Below the pieces are notes generated by a model. The model was given only the letters and a program-made list of their open reading frames with translations. It made no database searches and had not been told where the DNA came from. DNA of 64,000 bases from Candidatus Paraprochloron terpiosi LD05 (GTDB taxonomy: Bacteria; Cyanobacteriota; Cyanobacteriia; Cyanobacteriales; Prochloraceae). Below, one piece after another: positions 37,441 to 45,841 of the stretch (position 1 is its first letter; each line of letters starts with the position of its first letter). The stretch lies in NCBI GenBank assembly GCA_018141785.1, contig CP073341.1, positions 744,001-808,000 on the forward strand, read 5' to 3'. The position numbers and the translations under genes are program-made.

Positions 37441-38101
37441 GCAGTGGCCTCATAAGCAGGTTCGGCAGCTTCTGCCTGGTGATTAACCTCACAGTGGCCA
37501 GTTAAGGATTCACGTGATTCCTACACGGGAGAGGCTTGGTTGCACGATTTCTGACCGTGGCCTCACTCTCATAGTTCATTCAGTTGTCATGGTTCGGTAA
37601 TCACTATCTTAGAGGTTCGGTAGACCCTGTATGGATTCCCTAATTTCTCTCGCGTTTCCCTGGTGAGTCTCGCGTTCAGGTAGGAATCGTTTGTCCGTTT
37701 TCAGCCCCTTTTCGGTGGCTTAGATTATCGGAGACGATGTCCCGGTAACCAGGCTCCTGCTTATGTTTGGCTTACGCCGCGACCTTCACAGGAAACGAGC
37801 CGCACAAAAGCAAGCGGTTCACCGCAAGCGAATTAAGGATAGTCTCGTAAAGCGCGCCGTAAAGGCATAGAAGCACCTGAGCCGGATGAGGGGAAACTTT
37901 CACGTCCGGGACGCCAAAGGCGGCACCTTCGGTGTCGTAGGAGAGGGGCGAGCTGCGTGGCAGCTCCCTCGACTCTAATCACTACTACCGAACACATGTC
38001 AAATTTTAATTTCATTGTCAGCTTATTTTTAGGTCATTACCATATTATACTAATCATGTAAAGTTTTTAACAAGATTCAATATTTGGAGGTGATAACCAC
38101 C

Positions 38102-38320
38102 ATGACTTTCAAACTTGAACTGAAAGACTTACCCAAGAGATCTAGGATTGTCTCGGACGAGGAATTAAGCAATATTTTTGGAGGGTGTGCTAAAAAACAT
38201 CACTCTTGCGGCTCCCATAGCAATTATGGGGTTAGTGACTGCTGTTGTGGTTTGCACTGCAAAAAAGTAGGAATCGTAAGCTACGGTGGTCAAGTCCATG
38301 ATCTAAAAAAATGTAGGTAA
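38102..38320 (+). CDS. Double-glycine-leader, cysteine-rich (knottin-like) peptide precursor 1
   Basis: 72 residues from the ATG at 38102, which has GGAGGTGAT upstream. Residues 1-28 form a leader with the pattern DLPxRxRxxSxxELxNIxGG; Gly27-Gly28 is directly followed by Cys29. The core of 44 residues has seven cysteines at core positions 1, 8, 19, 20, 21, 25 and 43, that is C-x6-C-x10-CC(C)-x3/4-C-x17-C, close to an inhibitor-cystine-knot order with one extra Cys. C39-type exporters cleave after GG. It is divergent from exporter remnant 1. The leader matches the second precursor (45842-46072) at 15 of 27 aligned positions including the Cys. The gene looks intact; activity is unknown. Confidence 0.8.
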   Translation: MTFKLELKDLPKRSRIVSDEELSNIFGGCAKKHHSCGSHSNYGVSDCCCGLHCKKVGIVSYGGQVHDLKKCR

Positions 38321-38493
38321 GATTCGTAGGGTGGGCAATTGGGGAAACCTTTGATACCCCAGCAATACGGTAAATTGCTTATTGACCACCAAACCAGAGA
38401 GCGCACCGCGCAGTGGATCTCTTCGAGATCGCCTAATCTTTAAATTGATTACATCTTGTGTTAGGTTTCGCTTACGCTCTACCCAACCTACGG

Positions 38494-39243
38494 TTACTGT
38501 AAGAAGGGGAAGGTAATTTCCGCTTTATTCCTCAACTTATCCCTCAGCTGAGAGTATAACTCAAATTCAATTTTGTTCTTGGCAGACTCCCAAGTAGCCA
38601 AGGTAATTTCTGTTACTTTAAACAATTGATAACCTGCGGGGGCTTTCATTGGACCTACTACTTCTTCTGGAGAAGCATTGAAAACAGCTTCCCGGATATC
38701 CTCAGGGAGAAGACGACCGGGTAACTTGTTGAAGTAACCTCCCTTCCGTTTAGTTTGCTCATCCTGGGAATATTCCATCGCCAGGAGAAAAAAGTTTTCC
38801 CCTTTTTTGATGGAGTTAGAGAGCTTTTCTGCTTCTTCTTGGCTCTCTACTAGGAGACTATAACCCGTCACAGTATCAAAATCTTAGGGGTGAGCTGCAA
38901 AATAAGCCTGAATTTCCCCTTCGGTAAATACTCCTCTGAGCTTGTTTTTCAATAATTGAGCATCAATGCCATTTTGCACTGACAACACAGTTTGGTGGTT
39001 GTTTTTCATTCACTGTTGGAGCACTTCCACCAATTCTAACCCCCGTTGATAGCGTAATTCATCTGCTGCTACCTGCAACTCTTCCTCAGAATTGCTAATA
39101 TTATTGCTTTGAGCATATTCCCGCTCCAGTAATTCTTCAATACAATTACCAAGGAAGTTACCCTCCGTCTGTAGTAGCTCCAACCGGGTTAAAGCTTCAG
39201 TTCAAGTCAATTCTTCGCCGTTTACCGTCACTAATACTGTCAT
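38494..39243 (-). pseudogene. Parvulin-type peptidyl-prolyl isomerase, broken copy
   Basis: Starts MTVLVTVNGEELT, matching the intact copy at 43014-43721 (MTVLVRVNGNDFD). Three in-frame stops interrupt it: TGA after ELT, TGA after EVLQQ and TAA after AAHP, without frameshifts. The rotamase part at the end is open (MTGYSLLVESQEEAEKL to PFLQ). It would have been a secreted-protein folding helper of the SurA/PpiC kind. It lies close to precursor 1 on the opposite strand. Confidence 0.85.
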
Positions 39244-39313
39244 TTACAATCTCCAAGAAAAATACCAAAGCTTTTGTCGGGGTGCTGACACCCTTGGATC
39301 TGATACTCCCCTA

Positions 39314-39649
39314 TTATAAATCGCCAGGAGGAAGGTTGGGAAAAAATACCTTCAGGACGCTGACAAAAAATGCGCTGGCTAAAGCAACGGTGATAGCGCG
39401 ACTGCTAAATTCTTGATTGTCTATCCGCTTATCCAATCCGTTCATTGCTATTTCAACAGCTTTAACGTCCCTACTGAGTTTACTAACGTCTTCTGAAAAA
39501 TCATCTACTTGATCACCTAGCTTGACTAATTTAGAATCAACTTCATTTCTTAACTTGACTATATTTTGGTTGACTTCATCCCGCACACTCTCTACTTTGC
39601 TATCCAGTTTTTCTAATTTGTGATTTACCTCTTCACTTAGCTTACACAT
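39314..39649 (-). CDS. Coiled-coil protein with C-terminal membrane segment
   Basis: 111 residues. Heptad-like repeats (HKLEKLDSKVESVRDEVNQN) end in a hydrophobic helix (ITVALASAFFVSVLKVFF). It begins 2 bases from the stop of the similar upstream coiled-coil frame and continues its pattern in another frame, so the two may be one gene of about 238 residues split by a frameshift (near 39650). Function unknown; possibly a membrane-tethered rod. Confidence 0.55.
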   Translation of the reverse strand: MCKLSEEVNHKLEKLDSKVESVRDEVNQNIVKLRNEVDSKLVKLGDQVDDFSEDVSKLSRDVKAVEIAMNGLDKRIDNQEFSSRAITVALASAFFVSVLKVFFPNLPPGDL

Positions 39650-39650
39650 G

Positions 39651-40034
39651 TTATGGTATTAGCTCTTCACGCACACTTTCTACTTTTTTGTCCAGCTTTT
39701 CGATTTTCTTATCAACCTCCTCACGCAGGGTTTCTACTTTGTTATCTAGCTTATCTATTTTATGATTGAGGGCCTCCCCTAACTTATCTATATTATGACT
39801 GACCGAGTCACGCAATTTATCGATTTTACCGTCTACGCTCTGAGATAGACCATTGATTTTGCTATCTACGCTCTGAGATAGATTATTGATTTGACCATCT
39901 ACGCTCTGAGATAGACCATCGATTTTACGCTCTACATTTTCATTAACCAAGTCTATCTTGCTATCCAGTTTATCGATTTTACTATCTAGTTTTTCGAGAA
40001 TTTCCTTGAGGGAAACTTCAACTGCTACGGTCAT
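39651..40034 (-). CDS. Coiled-coil repeat protein
   Basis: 127 residues of heptad repeats, with three near-identical units of the form GLSQSVDGQINN at 39820-39940 on the DNA. There is no membrane segment or enzyme motif. It ends RVESVREELIP-type just before a similar second frame (39314-39649). It probably formed one protein with it. Function unknown. Confidence 0.6.
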   Translation of the reverse strand: MTVAVEVSLKEILEKLDSKIDKLDSKIDLVNENVERKIDGLSQSVDGQINNLSQSVDSKINGLSQSVDGKIDKLRDSVSHNIDKLGEALNHKIDKLDNKVETLREEVDKKIEKLDKKVESVREELIP

Positions 40035-40145
40035 GCTGTCATACTCTTGATATATTTGAAATTTTTGCCCCTAGTTTTGTCTCAGGGGCTTATTTTTTAG
40101 TTTAAACCCTCTTTTAGGTATTGTCAAAAAAAAATCTTCTAACCC

Positions 40146-42043
40146 TCAACCCTTAAAGACTCCCGTTCTGGTTTTTACCCCTATGGTGGAACGTTGATCC
40201 AGGTAAGCAGCTAATTCCCGGATCGTGGGGTATTCTGCCCAGGTTGCCTGATCTAAGTTAACCTGGTATTGCCTTGCCAGTTTTTGCACTACAAAAGCCA
40301 TCCGCAGGGAATTTCCTCCCAACTCTATAAAGGTATCCTCAATCCCCATATCTTCCGGGGGTAAGAGTAATTCTTCGCACCACACCCGGTGAAGTAGCTT
40401 TTCCGTAAAAGTTCTAGGTGCTATCTTTTCTTGACGCCGTTGAACTTTCACCTCCTCCAATAATTGTGCCATTTCCTGGCTAACTTGGGTAAATTCCCCT
40501 GCTGCAAATTGCTGTCCCAATTTATATCTTTGCAATTTCCCACTGGAAGTCTTGGGAAAGGATTTGAGGGGAATCATGACATCAATTTCTAACCCCGTAA
40601 CTCGCCTCAAGTGCTGCTGCACCTGCCAAAATAACTCAGCCTCTCCCCGGAGAAACAACAACACTTTATCTCGACCCAATTTTTCATCAAAACTGCCCCA
40701 AAGGGCAACCCTACCCAGTTTTATTCCTGGTACCTGACAGGCGATGTTTTCCAAGTCGTGGGCGTAGTAATTTTGTCCATGGAGAAAGATAATATCCTTG
40801 GAGCGCCCGGTTACATATAACCATCCATCTCTAAGGTAGCCTAAATCTCCCGTAGCTAACCATTCCGGTGCGGGTTCACAGTTATAATAACCCTTGGTAA
40901 CATTTTCTCCTTTAATCTGAATCTCTCCCACATATCCTTCTTCCCCCACAATTCTGATTTCACACCCAGACACAGGTACCCCTACACTGACAAAAGAAAT
41001 TACTTCTTCGTCTTTCTGGGAGATAACTGCTTGTTGGTAACTTTGTAAACGCTTACGAGATAGGGTTTCAATTTTAGGAGTTTGGTTCAGGGGAGGAAAG
41101 GTGACGGCTAAAGTTGCTTCTGCTAAACCGTAAACGGGAAACATAGCAGTGGGTTTTAAGCCATGACCCCCCATTTCCGTCATAAACCGGGTCATTAAGT
41201 CTACGGAAATGGGCTCCGCACCATTGCATAATAACCGAAGGTCAGCCAGATTATACTTCTTATCCGGTTGCCGTTTCAGCCTCTCCAAGATTAAAGCTCG
41301 GCTAAAACCGGGAGCTGCGGTAATGGTTGCCCCATGTTTTTCTATGCTCTCTAACCAGAGGAGGGGGTATCTGATGAAGGCAAAGGTATCTAAGTGTAAC
41401 TGATTATTGCCCACGTAGAGGGGAACGAGATGAAAAAAGGGGGAGCCAACTAATTCTACATCTTCCGGTACCAGATCCATTCCCTTTTCAATAGCTGCTA
41501 AATTAGCGAGGATATTTCGGTGAGTTAAACAGACTCCTTTGGGAGTACCTGTGGTACCGGAGGAAAACTGAATCAAAGCTAAGTCTTGGGGGGAAGGTTG
41601 ATGAAATGCGGTGGCAACTTTGTTAGACTAAAGATGGGTGAAACTGAAAAGTTGCTCTCGGGGAATAACTGTGTTCCACTTCTCTGATAATAGCTTTTTA
41701 TCCAGGAAAATGGGAGGATAATCCAGGAATTTTGCCACCTGTCCAGCTTACCCTGTGGATTAGCCCGTTTGAAAGAAGTAGGAGCTGGGAGAGGTACGGA
41801 AATCATACCTCCCAGGATACAGCCCCAAAAGGCGGGAATAAACTCTTCCTTAGAGGAGAGGGCGAGGATAACTTTATCTCCTGCTGTTAATCCTAATTCT
41901 CGGTAACCTCCCAAAATCTTGGCTGCTGCTTCTTTTAGTTCCCTATAGGTTAGGAAAACCTGCTCCCCATTCTCTTGAATGTAACCAATACCTTTGTGGG
42001 GAAACTCCTCTGCTGCTTTGTGGAAGATAGTTAATAAAGTCAT
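40146..42043 (-). pseudogene. Fatty acyl-AMP ligase with acyl-carrier domain, broken
   Basis: FAAL-ACP type of about 630 codons. The N-terminal part (42043 to about 41745) reads TYRELKEAAAKILGGYREL and ILALSSKEEFIPAFWGC. A frameshift near 41745 and an in-frame TAG near 41630 precede the rest, which is open: QFSSGTTGTPKGVCLTH (ATP-binding), YGLAEATLAV, TGDLGYLRDGWLYVTGRSKD. A carrier domain with phosphopantetheine site LGGNSLRMAF follows. Such enzymes activate fatty acids for lipopeptide or polyketide synthesis. Its start overlaps the Rpn-like gene by ATGA. The two lesions make it a pseudogene unless sequencing errors are responsible. Confidence 0.8.
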
Positions 42044-42984
42044 TTCCTGTTAACATCAAATCGACGCAATAATTCTTCCCGAGATAATTCAATCAGTAAT
42101 CGTGTCCACTCTTCGGAAGGTAATTGGAGCAAAGGTTCAATTATGTCTCCTATTGGTGGCTCAAGATTACCAAATTTGACTGTGAGCAGGTTTTCAAGCA
42201 CCTGAAGCTGTCCCTCCTGACGTCCTTCCTGACGTCCTTCCTGACGTCCCTCCTGACGTCCCTCCTGTAAAGTATCTTCTCGCCATTGAATATAAGCTGG
42301 TGATAAACCCATAATTAACTCCTTTTCATCATTAGTTAAAGTTTCTTTCGTTTGTGTGTTGATGCGCCAAATCGCCATCTCTTCTAGCACATTATTGCGC
42401 CATGGATCTGTTGGGGGTAACTGGAGCAACTCCTCAATAGCTTGTTTTTGGGTTTTCCCTTTTCCCAGTATCCTCAACCAGAGGGTTTCTTCTGTAGGGG
42501 GCAACCTATTAATTGCCACTAAGGCAGTTTTATGTCCTTCGGGGAGAAAATAAACCCCAGGTGTCCACTTCTTTAATTCTAGTTTAAAGCCAAAATAATC
42601 CAACAGATTATCGGAAGCGGAAGTTGCCAAAATCCATAAACGGGGTAAATCTTTTTCCGGGAGGAAGTATTTTTCCCGTTTTGCTTTTCTTTCCCGCTCA
42701 CCATGAATGGAAAATAGCTTCAGGATACAGGAGCGTATTTCACCAGGGCTGGGTTGATTGCGAAAAGGTTCCAAAAGGCAATCACCGGCTCCAATTTTCC
42801 CCAACAAACCCAAACTAGCAGCCATTTCTGGCTGTGTAGGGGCTGCTTCAAAGGAGAGATCTACCCACCTGGGTTCCCCGGAAACTTCCCTGCTCACTTC
42901 TACTGTACCCAATGGTTTGAGTAGTGCTGCTAGATACTGTTTGGAAAATTGGTCGTGGGGTTGTTGAGTCATTGGGGATAACAA
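42040..42984 (-). CDS. Rpn-family-like protein (PD-(D/E)XK), copy 1
   Basis: 314 residues. The layout matches cyanobacterial Rpn/DUF4351-like proteins: FSKQYLAALLKPLGTVEVSR, then SGEPRWVDLSFEA, LPRLWILATSASDNLLDYFG and PGVYFLPEGHKTALVAINRLP. After residue 240 comes a Gln-Glu-Gly-Arg repeat from 12-base units at about 42219-42268. It belongs with the copy at 47587-48483. Function unknown; related proteins are proposed nucleases. A later ATG at 42972 (MTQQPHDQF) is an alternative start. Confidence 0.75.
   Translation of the reverse strand: MLSPMTQQPHDQFSKQYLAALLKPLGTVEVSREVSGEPRWVDLSFEAAPTQPEMAASLGLLGKIGAGDCLLEPFRNQPSPGEIRSCILKLFSIHGERERKAKREKYFLPEKDLPRLWILATSASDNLLDYFGFKLELKKWTPGVYFLPEGHKTALVAINRLPPTEETLWLRILGKGKTQKQAIEELLQLPPTDPWRNNVLEEMAIWRINTQTKETLTNDEKELIMGLSPAYIQWREDTLQEGRQEGRQEGRQEGRQEGQLQVLENLLTVKFGNLEPPIGDIIEPLLQLPSEEWTRLLIELSREELLRRFDVNRK
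42219..42268 (-). repeat. Short tandem repeat encoding Gln-Glu-Gly-Arg
   Basis: Repeated TCCTGACGTCCT-type 12-base units (about four copies) within the Rpn-like gene. An equivalent repeat (GGTAAGCAAGAA) lies in the paralogue near 48349-48384. Confidence 0.8.
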
Positions 42985-42991
42985 GTGAGAT

Positions 42992-43008
42992 GGTGGGCAA
43001 TGCCCACC
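42992..43008. repeat. Hairpin repeat GGTGGGC-N3-GCCCACC
   Basis: Perfect inverted repeat GGTGGGCAATGCCCACC between the prolyl isomerase and Rpn-like genes. May end transcription from upstream; there is no T-run, so this is unsure. Confidence 0.55.
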
Positions 43009-43013
43009 CTACG

Positions 43014-43721
43014 TTAAAACAGGTAATTTTTGCCTCGGCGAATATTCTCCCTTTCTCCTTCCAAATTAGCAGGATAAACTACCCCCACTTTAAACAAATT
43101 GTACCCCGACTCCGTTTTAATGGAAGCTACTACTTCCCCAGGGGAAGCATTAAATACAGCTGCTTCAATTTCTGCCGTCACCTCTGAGCGAGATAGTGTC
43201 CCCGCATAACCCAGCTTGGGTTTCGTTTCTTCATCGAGGGAATGCTCCAAGGTGAGGAGATGAAAGTCTTCCCTGTCTTCCGTAATTTGAGCATAGATCT
43301 CCTCAGCTTGCTCCTTGCTCCCCAGACGCATACTGTAGAGATCCACTTTGTCGAAATCCAACTTGTGTTCCACAAAATAAGCTTGGATCTCCTCATCAGT
43401 AAAATGAGCCAGAATTTTCTCCTTTACTAACTTCCCTCCTACCCCATTTTCACGGTAATGCGGGAACTTTTCTTCCCCCTGAATAGCTGTTTTGAACTCT
43501 TTCCAGGTTTGGCAGTGCTCCTTCTGGGAGTCTAACTCTTTTAATCCCTCTTCCAACTCTTCAGGAGTATAGGTAATGTTCTTTTGAGCAGCGTATTGCC
43601 TCAAGAGCAATTCTGTAATACAGTAATCCAACAGCTTGTCTCGATTAGGGTGGAGCATGGACCGTCGCATTCCTTCCACCATGTCGAAGTCATTGCCATT
43701 TACCCTTACCAACACAGTCAT
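43014..43721 (-). CDS. Parvulin-type peptidyl-prolyl isomerase
   Basis: 235 residues, intact. The N-terminal helical part (LLDYCITELLLRQYAAQ, then TPEELEEGLKELDSQKE) resembles SurA-type domains. The C-terminal rotamase (about 140-225) has VDLYSMRLGSKEQAEEIYAQ and IEAAVFNASPGEVVASIKTE, then GYNLFKV. No signal peptide is obvious, so it may act at the cytoplasmic face with the exporter or on the leader peptide. It lies 20 bases after the thioredoxin-fold gene and MauE in one minus-strand cluster. In cyanobacteria such genes often accompany HlyB/HlyD exporters (from memory). Confidence 0.82.
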   Translation of the reverse strand: MTVLVRVNGNDFDMVEGMRRSMLHPNRDKLLDYCITELLLRQYAAQKNITYTPEELEEGLKELDSQKEHCQTWKEFKTAIQGEEKFPHYRENGVGGKLVKEKILAHFTDEEIQAYFVEHKLDFDKVDLYSMRLGSKEQAEEIYAQITEDREDFHLLTLEHSLDEETKPKLGYAGTLSRSEVTAEIEAAVFNASPGEVVASIKTESGYNLFKVGVVYPANLEGERENIRRGKNYLF

Positions 43722-43741
43722 TTTCCTATTAGACTCCCAGA

Positions 43742-44272
43742 TTAACCACTAAAACGCGCCTTCTTGGTTGTTTCCCCCAAAGAAACAGCTTGGTAGAATT
43801 GTTGAATCCGTCTGAGAAACTCCTGCCACTGTTTAGCAATAACTCCATTTTCTACCAAAACAGCAGTAGGATAAGCCTTAGCCATGTAACCCCAGAGCAG
43901 CTTACTCATGGATTTTAAGGGAAAACGCACTAAATGCTGCCCTTTAAACTCCTCCAATTCTTCTTCCTGCAAAGACATGATTCCCAACACATTGGGAAAA
44001 TCTGACTGCACATTCATGATATTCATCAGAGGTACCCACTGCTTACAATAGGGACAATCCTTGCTCATAAACACCAGAAAATGAGAGCCTTGCTCCAAAA
44101 TAACATTCTCTAACCACCCTAAGCACCAACAATTTCCCACCTTGAAACAAAAAAAGTCTACTAAAGGCTTGAAACGAGATTGCCAACCCAACACTACCCC
44201 TATTCCCAACACTATCACAGCCAGGATCCATTTCCAGGGTTCTGTAACAGATTCTCCCGACTCACCTACCAT
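43742..44272 (-). CDS. Membrane-anchored thioredoxin-fold protein (CPYC)
   Basis: About 176 residues from the ATG at 44272, which overlaps the MauE stop; the longer open frame upstream lies inside the MauE gene. An N-terminal membrane helix (PWKWILAVIVLGIGVVLGW) is followed by a thioredoxin fold with the redox motif CPYC in SHFLVFMSKDCPYCKQWVPL. Known partners of MauE-like proteins are such thiol-disulfide proteins. It is placed to pass disulfides to, or isomerise disulfides of, exported peptides. Intact. Confidence 0.78.
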   Translation of the reverse strand: MVGESGESVTEPWKWILAVIVLGIGVVLGWQSRFKPLVDFFCFKVGNCWCLGWLENVILEQGSHFLVFMSKDCPYCKQWVPLMNIMNVQSDFPNVLGIMSLQEEELEEFKGQHLVRFPLKSMSKLLWGYMAKAYPTAVLVENGVIAKQWQEFLRRIQQFYQAVSLGETTKKARFSG

Positions 44273-44649
44273 GCTAACCCTAAAAGAGCAATATAGCCCA
44301 AATTCAGCAACACACTCTGAGTGGGAGTAATAACTAATAACCCCCCATAGCAACCACAATCTTCTGTGGGCCCGGTAGAAGTTGACCAAATGGTTAAGAT
44401 AGAGAGGCAGAAAATGAGGATAATTGAACCAGGAATGAGATAGTTGGGAAACTCATTTAGGATTAATCCCAATCCCCAAGCACATTCTAACCCAATAAAG
44501 GCAATAGCCACAAAGGGAACTAATAGGGGAGAAAGGAGACGGTAGCGGAAAACTTGGGTGATGAATTCTTGGGAGGCGAGAGCTTTAACTATTCCAGTTC
44601 CTAGGAATACTGCTCCCACGATCCAAGTTCCAATTATGGTGAATGTCAT
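44266..44649 (-). CDS. MauE/DoxX-like membrane protein
   Basis: 127 residues with four membrane helices (VGAVFLGTGIVKALAS, LVPFVAIAFIGLECAWGLGL and two more). Between helices 3 and 4 lies EDCGCYGG, the paired cysteines (CxC) typical of MauE, the membrane partner that supports disulfide formation in the methylamine dehydrogenase pathway. Its stop overlaps the start of the CPYC protein by 7 bases. Together they resemble the MauE-MauD pair. Confidence 0.75.
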   Translation of the reverse strand: MTFTIIGTWIVGAVFLGTGIVKALASQEFITQVFRYRLLSPLLVPFVAIAFIGLECAWGLGLILNEFPNYLIPGSIILIFCLSILTIWSTSTGPTEDCGCYGGLLVITPTQSVLLNLGYIALLGLAW

Positions 44650-44784
44650 GGATTCTTTGTCTTTTTTCAGTTATACTAGATTCTAGCATGTTTCAATTAT
44701 TTGTGCCATTAGAATATTAGCATAGGTTGGGTTTCCCAAGCGTTACCCAACATGGGCAAGGAATTATCCCATATATAGAGGATT

Positions 44785-45809
44785 TATAGCGCGTCTAAAT
44801 CATTTGTGCAAATCGTGACTTTTGTTTTGTGCTATGATGCCTTCAAACCAAACAAAAAGAGGATAAAATCATGTTAATGAATGATAAAAATTATCCTAAC
44901 TTTACTAAAATACAGGAGTTGAATAAGTTTATTCACAACACTAAGGATTTAAAAGGATGGAAAAGAGGACAAGCAGTAAAGATTATTGGGGTTGGATTAT
45001 AAAAGTATTGAAGTAAGTTTAGGTGTTTCAACAAGCTTGATTGCTCGGGATTAAGCCTGGGACATCAAGGTTCAAGAAGTTACCTAACTAGGGAGTAAAA
45101 AAAAGAAATTATAAAATGGCTCCAGCCACCAGAAAGACGTAACATTTCTGAATTTGAAAGGCATCTTTAGGTCAAAAGAGAGTTATTATCAAATCTTGCG
45201 AAACGCCAATTTAACATGGCAGAAAGGCAATAAAGAAAATCCCAGAAAAAATCCAGCTCGTATCAAAGAAAGAAATAAAGAATTAGCTGCTATATTACGC
45301 GATCTCGCAGGGATCCGCTACGCGGTGCGCCGTGGTATATGCTTTAGACGAGTGTCACCTTCAAGGCGATGAGATTTGTGGTTACCTTTGGGGAGACAAA
45401 AAAACGAGAAATTGTTAAGATTGATAATTATAGAGCTAGACAAATTTACTATGGTGCTTTAAACATTTGGAATAATGAATTTATTGTTTGTCCTTATCCC
45501 AGCGGCAATGGACAAAATACTGTGAAATTTGTTGAAGAGATAAAGAATCGTCATCCTAACCGATGGTGCGTCATATCATAAAGGAGAGGAAATGAAAAAA
45601 ATCGATGAATGGTTGATTACTTGTGAATTGTTTGCTCCTTATAGTCCGGAATAAAATCCTGTAGAATTTTTTGAGGCGTTTTTATTACAAATGTAAAAAT
45701 TTGACAATTGTGAAAAGATTGTTAAAGCTATTTTTTGCTCTCAAACTTTTCAATCCTCCGAGATTGGAACGATACGATGTGTTTGCACAAATCATTTAGG
45801 CTCGCTATA
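44785..45809 (+). mobile_element. IS630-family insertion sequence remnant
   Basis: About 1025 bases bounded by imperfect inverted repeats: TATAGCGCGTCTAAATCATT at the left (44785-44812) and the inverse of ATCATTTAGGCTCGCTATA at the right (45782-45809), with TA at both ends. The transposase frame (45154-45581 and beyond) shows IKERNKELAAIL, then, after an insert, LDECHLQGDEICGYLWGD read across frames, FVEEIKNRHPNR and PYSPE-NPVE. Stops and frameshifts abound, and a GC-rich repeat (GATCCGCTACGCGGTGCGCC near 45309) is inserted. Dead element. Confidence 0.8.
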
Positions 45810-45841
45810 TCTGGACAGCTTTTATTGTTTTAGTTGAGTTT

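Larger units (their letters stand above)
36088..37805 (-). ncRNA. Group II intron nested antisense in another group II intron
   Basis: 5' end GTGCGGCTCGTTTCCTGTG at 37805, 3' end domain VI to CTCGACTCTAAT at 36088, total 1718 bases. It interrupts the intron-encoded protein frame of the outer intron at CAT C|AA. Its orientation is opposite to the outer intron and the same as the broken ABC exporter gene. Its own encoded protein is truncated and frameshifted, so any splicing needs help in trans. Confidence 0.9.
35369..37870 (+). pseudogene. Intron-encoded protein remnant of the outer intron
   Basis: Only the last part survives: GFDFLGWHFRVNSRGVFKS, the maturase X region, and an HNH domain (CLHCNRPFMEIDGPVELHH, then NLVALHRDCH). 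The reverse transcriptase palm with the catalytic YADD is gone. An 11-residue in-frame insert (SRAKAQRRKGT) from a dispersed repeat lies at 35883-35915. The frame is cut at 36087 by the inner intron and resumes at 37806 as QKQAVHRKRIKDSLVKRAVK to a TAG at 37870; removing the inner intron gives a clean codon (CAT C|AA). Confidence 0.88.
35280..37979 (+). ncRNA. Internally deleted group II intron carrying a second, antisense intron
   Basis: The 5' end GTGCGGCTCGATCAAGCGCG starts at 35280; about 90 bases later the sequence jumps to the C-terminal half of an intron-encoded protein. The 3' end has a domain V-like stem (GAGCCGGATGAGGGG then CTTTCACGTCCGG) and domain VI ending CTCGACTCTAAT at 37979. 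It lies antisense to the ABC exporter gene it interrupts, so splicing cannot restore that gene. A second intron is inserted at 36088-37805 on the opposite strand. Confidence 0.88.
33855..38015 (-). pseudogene. HlyB/PCAT-type ABC exporter remnant, copy 1, interrupted by introns
   Basis: Host sequence is 33855-35279 plus 37980-38015; a group II intron sits between. The membrane part reads SLLFFILLGMLFITGFQLA to ETIKAIVTEKLFFQ, then about 70 residues are missing before LLLTPLQSLIGVWDELQEM. The NBD has Walker A ALVGKSGSGKTTL, the signature LSGGQKQRL and Walker [13 protein letters not shown], but a frameshift near 34195 splits it. The N-terminal peptidase region is absent: the frame closes just upstream of 38015. 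It belongs to the family that exports double-glycine peptides. Directly upstream and divergent is the knottin-like precursor gene at 38102. Confidence 0.85.

Noticed and set aside
14420-39204. In-frame TGA at likely Trp positions in several genes (capA copy 2, prolyl isomerase copy) as a sign that TGA encodes Trp
   Set aside because: Many intact genes here end in TGA, and broken genes also contain TAG and TAA stops and frameshifts. Ordinary gene decay explains it.
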